Positions 30,670 through 37,772 of a stretch of DNA of 37,772 bases are shown here, one piece after another (positions within the stretch are counted from its first letter, which is position 1; every line of letters starts with the position of its first letter). Where the stretch lies: assembly GCA_903925425.1 (NCBI GenBank), contig CAIYFD010000326.1, positions 1 to 37,772 on the forward strand, in the 5' to 3' direction. Origin of the DNA: an uncultured Opitutia bacterium (GTDB taxonomy: Bacteria; Verrucomicrobiota; Verrucomicrobiia; Opitutales; Opitutaceae). Made by a program: the position numbers and the translations under genes. The notes beneath the pieces are model-generated. The model was given only the letters and a program-made list of their open reading frames with translations, was not told the origin of the DNA and made no database searches.

Positions 30670-31884
30670 ATGTCCGACATCGCCGCCCTGAACCACGCCG
30701 CCAGCATCCTCGCCAAACTTGCCCCCGGCGATCGGGCCGACACCGCCCTGCGCGGCTACTTCGAGGCGCACCGCTATCTCCAGCCGTCCGCCCGCCGTGC
30801 GGTCAGCCATGCCATCTTCGTCTATTTCCGCTGGATCTCCTGGCTCGATCCCAAGGCTTCTGCGCAAAAACGCCTCGAGCAGGCCGACGACCTGCAGAAG
30901 CGCTTCGACACCGACCCGAAGTCCGCGAAACCCGAGACGCTCGCCATCCGCGCCGTGCCGGCCTGGGTCTGGGAAGAGGTTGCCCTGCCTGACGCCGAGA
31001 CCAAGGCCGCTTACCTGCGCCAGCTGCAGCGCGACCCGGCCCTCTGGCTCCGCGCCCGCCCCGGCCAGGCCAAGGCCCTCGTCAAATCCCTTGCCGCCGG
31101 CGAACTCGCGCCAACTTTCTCAATTCAGGATTCGGAGTTCAGAGTTCAGGGTCCGAATTCAACGCAGAACCCTGAACTCCAAACGCTGAACCTGATCGCC
31201 ACCGATGGGGTGCGATTCACCGGCGTCCAGGACCTCTTCAAGACCGAGCAGTTCAAGACCGGCGAGTTCGAGATCCAGGATCTCGCCTCACAGCTGGTCG
31301 GTATCGCCTGCGCGCCGAAGCCCGGCGAGACGTGGTGGGACACCTGCGCCGGCGAAGGCGGCAAGACCCTGCACCTCTGCGACCTGATGCAGAACAAGGG
31401 TGTCGTCTGGGCCAGTGACCGCCATTCGGGCCGACTTGAGACGCTCAAGCGCCGCACCTCCCGCGCGAAGCTCTTCAACTATCGCGCCGCGCTGTGGGAT
31501 GGCTCCCCGCGCCTACCCACGAAGGCCAAGTTCGACGGCATCCTCGTCGACGCGCCCTGCAGCGGCGTGGGCACGTGGCAGCGCAACCCGCAGGCCCGCT
31601 GGACCAGCTCCCTCAATGATGTCACCGAGCTCGCCGTCACGCAGCTCGCCCTGCTCAACCAGGTCGCCAACTCGCTCAAGCCCGGCGGACGCCTTGTCTA
31701 CTCCGTGTGCACCCTCACCCGCCGCGAAACCACCGGCGTGACCGAGGCCTTCAGCGCCGCCCACCCGGAGCTGGAGCCCGATCCGGTGTTTGGCCCGTCC
31801 GGCGGTGCCACTACGACACTCTGGCCGCACGAGTTCAACGCCAACGGCATGTTCCTTGCAGCCTGGCGGCGGAAAAAGGGCTAG
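30670..31884 (+). CDS. RsmB-like 16S rRNA cytosine-C5 methyltransferase
   Basis: 404 residues. The N-terminal 130 residues fit a NusB-like RNA-binding domain. The SAM-dependent Rossmann domain has motif I as WWDTCAGEGGKTLHL (the usual DLCAAPGGKT is altered), then VDAPCSGVGTWQRNP with the motif IV Cys and VYSVCTLTRRET with the catalytic motif VI Cys. Both cysteines of the RNA m5C mechanism are present. RsmB methylates C967 of 16S rRNA; the alternative is another NSUN/RsmF-type target. Residues about 150-175 (IQDSEFRVQGPNSTQ...) are encoded by palindromic heptamer repeat DNA. The gene follows dnaE by 108 bp. Confidence 0.88.
   Translation: MSDIAALNHAASILAKLAPGDRADTALRGYFEAHRYLQPSARRAVSHAIFVYFRWISWLDPKASAQKRLEQADDLQKRFDTDPKSAKPETLAIRAVPAWVWEEVALPDAETKAAYLRQLQRDPALWLRARPGQAKALVKSLAAGELAPTFSIQDSEFRVQGPNSTQNPELQTLNLIATDGVRFTGVQDLFKTEQFKTGEFEIQDLASQLVGIACAPKPGETWWDTCAGEGGKTLHLCDLMQNKGVVWASDRHSGRLETLKRRTSRAKLFNYRAALWDGSPRLPTKAKFDGILVDAPCSGVGTWQRNPQARWTSSLNDVTELAVTQLALLNQVANSLKPGGRLVYSVCTLTRRETTGVTEAFSAAHPELEPDPVFGPSGGATTTLWPHEFNANGMFLAAWRRKKG
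31117..31193. repeat. In-frame palindromic GAGTTCA repeat within rsmB-like gene
   Basis: Perfect 11-bp arms GAGTTCAGGGT (31142-31152) and ACCCTGAACTC (31169-31179), preceded by heptamers GAGTTCA-GAGTTCA and followed by a CGCTGAACCT half-copy. It is AT-richer than the surrounding gene. The reading frame passes through, adding about 25 residues between the NusB-like and catalytic domains. Confidence 0.8.
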
Positions 31885-31900
31885 GGTCGACCAAACCTAC

Positions 31901-31973
31901 CCGCGGATAACGCAGATGAGCTCAGATATCTCGGAGACCCGCCGAGATCCGCGCCCATCCGCGTAATCCGCGG
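31901..31973. repeat. CCGCGGATTACGCGGATG-type palindrome
   Basis: Arms CCGCGGATAACGCAGATG (31901-31918) and CATCCGCGTAATCCGCGG (31956-31973) with two mismatches, and an inner hairpin ATCTCGG / CCGAGAT (31928-31948). Same type as the outer palindrome at 24327-24498, but with a short interior. It occupies the gap between the two methyltransferase genes. Confidence 0.8.
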
Positions 31974-32014
31974 CAAAGTTTTCGCTGCTGCTGCCGTTCG
32001 CTTTTTTGCCTCCC

Positions 32015-32803
32015 GTGAAACCATCCACCGGATCCAAGATCACCGCCGAGACCGTCCGCGCTGATTTCAACGATCCCGTGGCGGTCGTGCATTACACCCG
32101 CGCCGCGCACTTCCTCGGGCTCTGGAAATCGGAGCGCTTGCTGATCGAGCGCTTTTTTCCTGACCGAACGGCACCCCTCCTCGAGGCCGGCTGCGGCAGC
32201 GGGCGCGTGGCCATCGGGCTCTGGGACCTGGATTTTCGCCAGATCACCGCCTTTGACTTCGCCGAGGAACTGGTCGCCCAGGCAAAAACCCTCGCCGCCG
32301 AACGCGGCGCCGGCGCCATCCGTTTCCTGCACGCCGACGCCACCCGCCTTGGGGAATGTCTTTTAATAGATGACGCTACTCCTCCGCCTTTCGGAGGAGC
32401 GCTGTTCATGTTCAACGGCCTGATGCAGATTCCGGGACGCGAGAATCGCCGGGCGGCGCTGCGCGGGCTGCAAGCGCGGTGCTCGGTCGGAGCGCCGTTG
32501 CTCTTCACGACCCACGATCGCGATCACTCGCCCGTGGAGCGCGCGAGCTGGCGGCTGGAACGGCTGCGCTGGGATCAAGGCAAGCAGGACCCACGCCTCG
32601 TGGAATTCGGCGACCGCTATTTTGAGGACGAGGCCGGGCGGACCTTCATGCACCTGCCCGACCGGACCGAGATCCTCGAGGATCTGGCCGCCACGGGCTG
32701 GCGCGGCGAATTCGACACCATGCGCCGCGAACTGACGCGCGAATCGGCCGCCGTGCGCGATTTCTCCGACGAATGCCGCTTCTGGGTGGCGCGGAAGGGT
32801 TGA
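32015..32803 (+). CDS. Class I SAM-dependent methyltransferase
   Basis: 262 residues from GTG 32015 (TTG 32006 possible). The SAM-binding motif LLEAGCGSGRVAIGLWDLDF, then FDFAEELVAQAK (acidic residue for the ribose hydroxyls) and IRFLHADATRL. A motif IV-like FMFNGLMQIPGRENRR follows, typical of small-molecule methyltransferases. The C-terminal half has FTTHDRDHSPVERASW and EFDTMRREL. The substrate is unknown. Residues about 118-132 (LLIDDATPPPFGG) are encoded by an AT-rich patch with a perfect hairpin (32379-32399), possibly a small insertion. Confidence 0.87.
   Translation: MKPSTGSKITAETVRADFNDPVAVVHYTRAAHFLGLWKSERLLIERFFPDRTAPLLEAGCGSGRVAIGLWDLDFRQITAFDFAEELVAQAKTLAAERGAGAIRFLHADATRLGECLLIDDATPPPFGGALFMFNGLMQIPGRENRRAALRGLQARCSVGAPLLFTTHDRDHSPVERASWRLERLRWDQGKQDPRLVEFGDRYFEDEAGRTFMHLPDRTEILEDLAATGWRGEFDTMRRELTRESAAVRDFSDECRFWVARKG
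32379..32399. repeat. Perfect hairpin inside methyltransferase gene
   Basis: CTCCTCCG (32379-32386) - CCTTT - CGGAGGAG (32392-32399), preceded by an unusually AT-rich run TCTTTTAATAGATGA (32359-32373). It lies between the SAM-binding strand and the MFNG motif. Confidence 0.5.
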
Positions 32804-32846
32804 AGACTCCGCGCCGGCCACTACGGTCCGGCCAGGAACCCACCCG

Positions 32847-33329
32847 ATGAAATCGCTCCTCCTGCTCGCCCTGCTTTTGTCCGGCGGGATTCTGCGCGCC
32901 AATCCCGCCCGCCTGATCGCCTACGCGGTCAAGGCCGAACAGATCGAAGCCGCGCGGGAGATGACCGCCGACGAGTGCCGGCTGAAGCTCCCGACGCTCT
33001 GGACCGAGAACGTGGAGCTTAAACTCAATGCCTCCGCCCAGGTTTCCCATTCCGCCGGCGGCCGGACCGCGAACCTGCAGATCGACGCGGTACCGGTCGC
33101 GGGATCGAGCGCACTGCGCCTCAATCTGCTCTGGGCAGAAAGGGTCAAACCAGCCTCCGGGCCGGAGCGCCAGCGCAGCCTCAACACCCATGTGGTGATG
33201 CAGCCCGGCACGGCCATGGTCGTCGCGCGCAATCTGACGCAGGTCATCGCCAACGGGGAGAAGGTTGAGCAAATGAGCGGCGGCGTGATTTACGTGCTGG
33301 CCGTCTGGGCCGACAGCACGAAGCCGTAG
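32847..33329 (+). CDS. Small exported protein of unknown function
   Basis: 160 residues with a signal peptide (MKSLLLLALLLSGGILRA, cleavage before NP). The mature part has beta-rich stretches (VELKLNASAQVSH, ANLQIDAVPV, SALRLNLLWAERV) and MQPGTAMVVARNLTQVIANG, which loosely recalls the late 'V-x-x-G-x-T/A-x-V-x-G-x-L' part of secretin domains, but no secretin signature is complete. No cysteine. Not recognised as a known family. A palindromic repeat starts seven bases after its stop. Confidence 0.75.
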   Translation: MKSLLLLALLLSGGILRANPARLIAYAVKAEQIEAAREMTADECRLKLPTLWTENVELKLNASAQVSHSAGGRTANLQIDAVPVAGSSALRLNLLWAERVKPASGPERQRSLNTHVVMQPGTAMVVARNLTQVIANGEKVEQMSGGVIYVLAVWADSTKP

Positions 33330-33335
33330 GATCGA

Positions 33336-33360
33336 GGTAGGGCTGAGGCGGCGCCTCAGC
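33336..33360. repeat. GTAGGG-type palindromic repeat, copy 5 (half unit)
   Basis: GGTAGGGC (33336-33343) merges into the hairpin GCTGAGGCG-G-CGCCTCAGC (33342-33360). Only one half of the two-hairpin element is present, followed by CGCGATGC. Confidence 0.7.
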
Positions 33361-33375
33361 CGCGATGCTTTCGGA

Positions 33376-33500
33376 TTTTTCGCCACAGAGGCCCAGAGAG
33401 CACAGAGCCCAAGCCGCGTTGATTTTATTGGGCTCGGAAATCAGAAATCCGGGCACTCATCCGGTCCGACCTCTGTGAACTCTGTGCCTCTGTGGCAAAA
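33376..33500. repeat. CACAGAGG-type long palindrome, copy 2
   Basis: The left arm TTTTTCGCCACAGAGGCCCA plus GAGAGCACAGAG (33376-33407) and the right arm CTCTGTGAACTCTGTGCCTC plus TGTGGCAAAA (33471-33500) are near-perfect inverted copies of about 30 bp with a 63-bp interior. The copy at 21622-21726 is more degenerate. No gene in 33330-33549. Confidence 0.85.
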
Positions 33501-33549
33501 CAGGTTCGGACCCAATCGCGGCTGACTCACCGAGTCAGCCCTGCCCCAA

Positions 33550-34356
33550 TCAATTCACCACGCGGACGCCTTCTCCATTCAGATGGATCCGCAATCCGTC
33601 ATAGGCCGGTTCAATTCCCGCGGGGAGCGTCGCCGCGAGCGCGGCGTGCTCGGTGAGATGCGTCAGGTGCGTGAGGTAGCTTGCCGGCGCGCCGATCTCC
33701 TGCGCGGCGGCCACGGCTTCGTCGATCGTCATGTGCGAGGGGTGCGACATCGGCCGGAGCCCGTCGAGCACCACCACGTCCGCGCCCCTGGCCAGCGCGA
33801 CCGCCTCGCGCGGGACCTGCTTGCAATCGTTGTAATAGGCGAACTTCCGACCCGTGCTCTTCTCCGTAAAGACAAGGCCGAGGGTATTGATCCCGCCGTG
33901 CGGCAGCAGCGTGGAGGCAATCGTACCCTGCGGGAGCTCGAGCACCGGCGGCATTTCCATCAGGCGGAATGCGGCATAACCCGGCACCAGCGGTTTCTCC
34001 AAAATGGCGTAAGGGTAGATCGCCAGGACCCGCGAGAGGCCCTCTTCCGTCGAGTATACCGGCAGCGAGTTGCCGCCGAGCAGGTCGCAGAAGCGCCGGA
34101 GGTCGTCCATGCCCACGATGTGGTCGGCGTGGCCGTGCGTGAGGATCACGAGGTCGGTGTGTTTCACCTGCTCACGACGGCACTGCAGCCGCAGCTCAGG
34201 GGCGGCGTCGATCTGGATGTGGAGGCCGTCCATCACGACATGGATCGAGGCGCGGGTCCGGCTGTTACGCGGATCCGTGGAGGAGCAGACCGCGCAATCG
34301 CAGGCGATCATCGGCACGCCCTGCGATGTGCCCGTTCCGAGAAAAATGACCTCCAT
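33550..34356 (-). CDS. PhnP-like metallo-beta-lactamase-fold hydrolase
   Basis: 268 residues from ATG 34356. The N-terminus VIFLGTGTSQGVP is typical of the RNase Z/PhnP branch; ACDCAVCSS (Cys19, 21, 24) is the PhnP-type structural zinc site. The metal motif THGHADH gives His74, His76, Asp78 and His79; later ligands are in LLPHGG, YYNDCK (Asp) and SYLTHLTH. The closest known activity is cyclic phosphodiester hydrolysis as in PhnP. No phn genes are near, so the substrate is open. The upstream region holds three repeat remnants before the groEL terminator. Confidence 0.92.
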   Translation of the reverse strand: MEVIFLGTGTSQGVPMIACDCAVCSSTDPRNSRTRASIHVVMDGLHIQIDAAPELRLQCRREQVKHTDLVILTHGHADHIVGMDDLRRFCDLLGGNSLPVYSTEEGLSRVLAIYPYAILEKPLVPGYAAFRLMEMPPVLELPQGTIASTLLPHGGINTLGLVFTEKSTGRKFAYYNDCKQVPREAVALARGADVVVLDGLRPMSHPSHMTIDEAVAAAQEIGAPASYLTHLTHLTEHAALAATLPAGIEPAYDGLRIHLNGEGVRVVN

Positions 34357-34403
34357 GGGGAAAAGCCAACGGCACGCCTGCGCGCCGGGCAAACGCGAAA
34401 GCG

Positions 34404-34438
34404 GGGTTCAGGGTTCGGGGTTCGGGGTTCGGGGTCGG
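34404..34438. repeat. GGGTTCR heptamer tandem repeat
   Basis: GGGTTCA then three GGGTTCG units (34404-34431), trailing into GGGTCGG. Upstream of the PhnP-like gene. Same heptamer family as the copies inside dnaE and the rsmB-like gene. Confidence 0.85.
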
Positions 34439-34444
34439 AACAAG

Positions 34445-34483
34445 CCGGTTCCCTTTTGCGCTTCTTGCGCCATTTCGCGGCCA
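34445..34483. repeat. GCGCAA-rich dispersed repeat, copy 2 (inverse)
   Basis: CCCTTTTGCGCTTCTTGCGC followed by CATTTCGCGGCCA, the inverse of the copy at 21572-21606. Confidence 0.65.
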
Positions 34484-34540
34484 ACAATCAGCCTGCTTCG
34501 TCCCACCCTTGGCGGGACTACGCAGGCCACGGTCGCGGCC

Positions 34541-34563
34541 GGCTCGTCGAGCCAGCCCTACCC
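34541..34563. repeat. GTAGGG-type palindromic repeat, copy 6 (half unit)
   Basis: Hairpin GGCTCG-T-CGAGCC (34541-34553) followed by AGCCCTACCCC. Preceded by ACGCAGGCCACGG (34520-34532), also found at 3338-3350. Confidence 0.7.
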
Positions 34564-34576
34564 CTAACCATCGCAC

Positions 34577-34608
34577 AAAAAAGGCGCCCCTCTTGCGAGG
34601 AGCGCCTT
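34577..34608 (-). terminator. Rho-independent terminator of groEL
   Basis: Stem GGCGC(C)CCTC / GAGG(A)GCGCC around loop TTGC (34583-34607 with one mismatch position), followed on the minus strand by a run of T (complement of 34577-34582). It ends the groES-groEL transcript 25 bp after the groEL stop. Confidence 0.92.
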
Positions 34609-34633
34609 GGAGTGATTGAAATGCAGGCCCGAC

Positions 34634-36268
<1,635 letters not shown>

Positions 36269-36319
36269 TGTTTTAGATATTTAAGATTTAAGATTTCAGT
36301 TTTGAGATGACGCGAAGGG

Positions 36320-36616
36320 TTAGCCGATGACGCCGAGGATGTCGTCCTCACGCACCAAGGTGTACTTCTTCTCGTCGAGTTTCACCTCGGTGCCGCCGTA
36401 CTTGCTGATGAGCACGCGGTCGCCGACCTTGACCTCGAAGGGCGTGACCTTGCTGTCGTCGTTCTTCTTGCCGGTGCCGAGGGCGATGACCTTGGCCTCC
36501 TGGGGCTTTTCCTTGGCGGAGTCCGGGATGATGATGCCGCCGCGGACCTGCTCTTTTTCCTCGATGTGCTCGACGAGGACGCGATCACCGATGGGTTTGA
36601 TTTTAACGTTAGCCAT
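36320..36616 (-). CDS. groS: Co-chaperonin GroES (10 kDa)
   Basis: 98 residues from ATG 36616 ([20 protein letters not shown]). The mobile loop [20 protein letters not shown] and the strand [18 protein letters not shown] are typical. It caps GroEL. The leader CAACCCAAATCCAACCCAAT is CA-rich with a short direct repeat and has no Shine-Dalgarno sequence. It lies between dnaK (upstream in transcription, 91 bp) and groEL (51 bp), so all three may share a transcript. Confidence 0.97.
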   Translation of the reverse strand: MANVKIKPIGDRVLVEHIEEKEQVRGGIIIPDSAKEKPQEAKVIALGTGKKNDDSKVTPFEVKVGDRVLISKYGGTEVKLDEKKYTLVREDDILGVIG

Positions 36617-36663
36617 ATTGGGTTGGATTTGGGTTGAGAGATGGAACTGGCGGTTGAACAGGA

Positions 36664-36694
36664 CGCGCCCTCCGCGAGGACCGCGGAGGGCGCG
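36664..36694. other. Perfect 13-bp hairpin between dnaK and groES
   Basis: CGCGCCCTCCGCG (36664-36676) - AGGAC - CGCGGAGGGCGCG (36682-36694), 14 bp after the dnaK stop on the minus strand. No T run follows on either strand, so it is not a standard intrinsic terminator; it may stabilise or process the dnaK 3' end, or attenuate read-through into groES. Confidence 0.7.
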
Positions 36695-36707
36695 CAAAGG
36701 GGGAAAC

Positions 36708-37772
36708 TTATTTCTTCTTGTCGTCGTCGACGACCTCAAAATCGGCGTCGACCACGTCGGCCTTTTTCTCGGTCTTCTTGTCCGACTTGGGGGCCTCGGC
36801 GGCACCCTCGGGAGCGGCGCCGGCGGCCTGTGCGGCCTGCTGGGCCTCGGCGTAGAGATCGGCGCCCACCTTGGAGAGTTTCTCCATCGCGGCCTTCATG
36901 CGATCGGTGTCGTTGCTCTCGAGATCCTGCTTGGCGTCGGCGAGCGCGGCCTCGATCGGGGCCTTCTTGTCAGCCGGGAACTTGTCGCCGGCGTCCTTGA
37001 GGGTCTTCTCGAGCTGGTAGACGGCGGAATCGAGCTGGTTCTTGGTCTCGACGCCCTCCTTGCGCTTCTTGTCCTCGGCGGCGTGCAGCTCAGCCTCCTT
37101 GGTCATCTTCTCGACCTCCTCCTTGGAGAGGCCGGACGAGCCCTGAATGGTGATCTTCTGGTCCTTGCCGGTGCCGAGGTCCTTGGCGGAAACGTGGAGG
37201 ATGCCGTTGGCGTCGATGTCGAAGGTGACCTCGATCTGCGGGGCGCCGCGGGGCGCGGGCGGAATGCCGTCGAGCTTGAAGGTGCCGAGCACCTTGTTGT
37301 CGCGGGACATCGGACGCTCGCCCTGCAGGACCACGATTTCGACCGACGGCTGGCTGTCGCTGTAGGTGGAGAAGGTCTGGGTCTTCTTTGAGGGAATGGT
37401 GGTATTGCGCGGGATCATCGCGGTGGCCACCTGGCCGGCCGTCTCGATGCCGAGCGTGAGCGGGGTCACGTCTAGGAGGAGCACGTCGCGCACCTCGCCC
37501 TTGAGCACACCGCCCTGGATGGCGGCGCCAACAGCGACGACCTCATCGGGGTTCACGCCCTGATGGGGCGGCTTGCCGCCGAGCTTGTGGGCGATCTCCA
37601 CGATCTTGGGCATGCGGGTCATGCCGCCAACGAGCACGAGCTCGTCGATCTGCGCGGACGTCAGATCGGCGTCCTTGAGGCAGCTCTTGAAAGGCTGGAT
37701 GCAGCGTTCGGAGAGGCTGTCGCAGATCTGCTCCATCTTCGCGCGGCTGAGCTGCACGTTGAGATGCTTCGG
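36708..37772 (-). CDS. dnaK: Chaperone DnaK, C-terminal part (5' end beyond window)
   Basis: 354 visible residues in frame from the window edge ([15 protein letters not shown]). The nucleotide-binding domain end [15 protein letters not shown], the interdomain linker region [16 protein letters not shown], the substrate-binding part ([20 protein letters not shown]) and the helical lid are complete; the acidic tail ends [13 protein letters not shown]. The N-terminal ATPase lobe (roughly 290 residues) lies outside. It is the first visible gene of the dnaK-groES-groEL group. Confidence 0.97.
   Translation of the reverse strand, partial: PKHLNVQLSRAKMEQICDSLSERCIQPFKSCLKDADLTSAQIDELVLVGGMTRMPKIVEIAHKLGGKPPHQGVNPDEVVAVGAAIQGGVLKGEVRDVLLLDVTPLTLGIETAGQVATAMIPRNTTIPSKKTQTFSTYSDSQPSVEIVVLQGERPMSRDNKVLGTFKLDGIPPAPRGAPQIEVTFDIDANGILHVSAKDLGTGKDQKITIQGSSGLSKEEVEKMTKEAELHAAEDKKRKEGVETKNQLDSAVYQLEKTLKDAGDKFPADKKAPIEAALADAKQDLESNDTDRMKAAMEKLSKVGADLYAEAQQAAQAAGAAPEGAAEAPKSDKKTEKKADVVDADFEVVDDDKKK

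Noticed and set aside
36269-36319. CIRCE heat-shock operator before groEL or groES
   Set aside because: No TTAGCACTC-N9-GAGTGCTAA pattern in either gap; a site before dnaK would lie outside the window.

Overview
The window is a GC-rich stretch of bacterial chromosome. Gene content points to the phylum Verrucomicrobiota, most likely a member of Opitutaceae: rnhC and rnhB lie side by side, dnaK-groES-groEL form one cluster, a DUF1080 gene sits next to a sulfatase-modifying-factor-like gene, there is a Wzc-type kinase with a beta-barrel partner, and the intergenic spaces hold several families of long palindromic repeats. The taxon is an inference; there is no rRNA in the window. Very few start codons have a recognisable Shine-Dalgarno sequence.

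Left part (1-9.3 kb). A large exported protein runs off the left edge (minus strand) and diverges from an exported alpha/beta-hydrolase. Next come trpS and a left-handed beta-helix protein. A divergent pair of paralogous exported proteins follows, built from a His-Pro decad repeat with fixed 10-13-10 spacing and sharing a promoter region with a 9-bp inverted repeat. After these lie an OmpR-type two-component system and tRNA-Gly(GCC) with its terminator.

Middle part (9.3-19.7 kb). A minus-strand cluster encodes a sigma-54 response regulator, a polytopic GT-C-like membrane protein, an outer-membrane beta-barrel and a Wzc/CpsD-type tyrosine autokinase, and looks like an envelope or exopolysaccharide module. 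Upstream of it is a three-gene ECF sigma operon (sigma factor, membrane-anchored putative anti-sigma, membrane-anchored Spy/CpxP-like protein) in which both junctions are ATGA overlaps. A divergent lipoprotein gene and a PAS histidine kinase follow; the kinase could be the partner of the sigma-54 regulator.

Right part (19.7-37.8 kb). Genome-maintenance and housekeeping genes dominate: rnhB, rnhC, mutY, rpsU, dnaE, an RsmB-like rRNA methyltransferase, groEL, groES and the 3' part of dnaK. Between them are an ASCH protein, a TIM-barrel sugar isomerase-like protein, a DUF1080/FGE-like pair, a SAM methyltransferase, a small exported protein and a PhnP-like metallohydrolase.

The most unusual features are (i) the His-Pro decad-repeat paralogue pair and (ii) the variety of palindromic repeats. 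At least five repeat families can be told apart by eye. One is nested inside another, and a heptamer family (GRGTTCN) appears to have inserted in frame into both dnaE and the rsmB-like gene.
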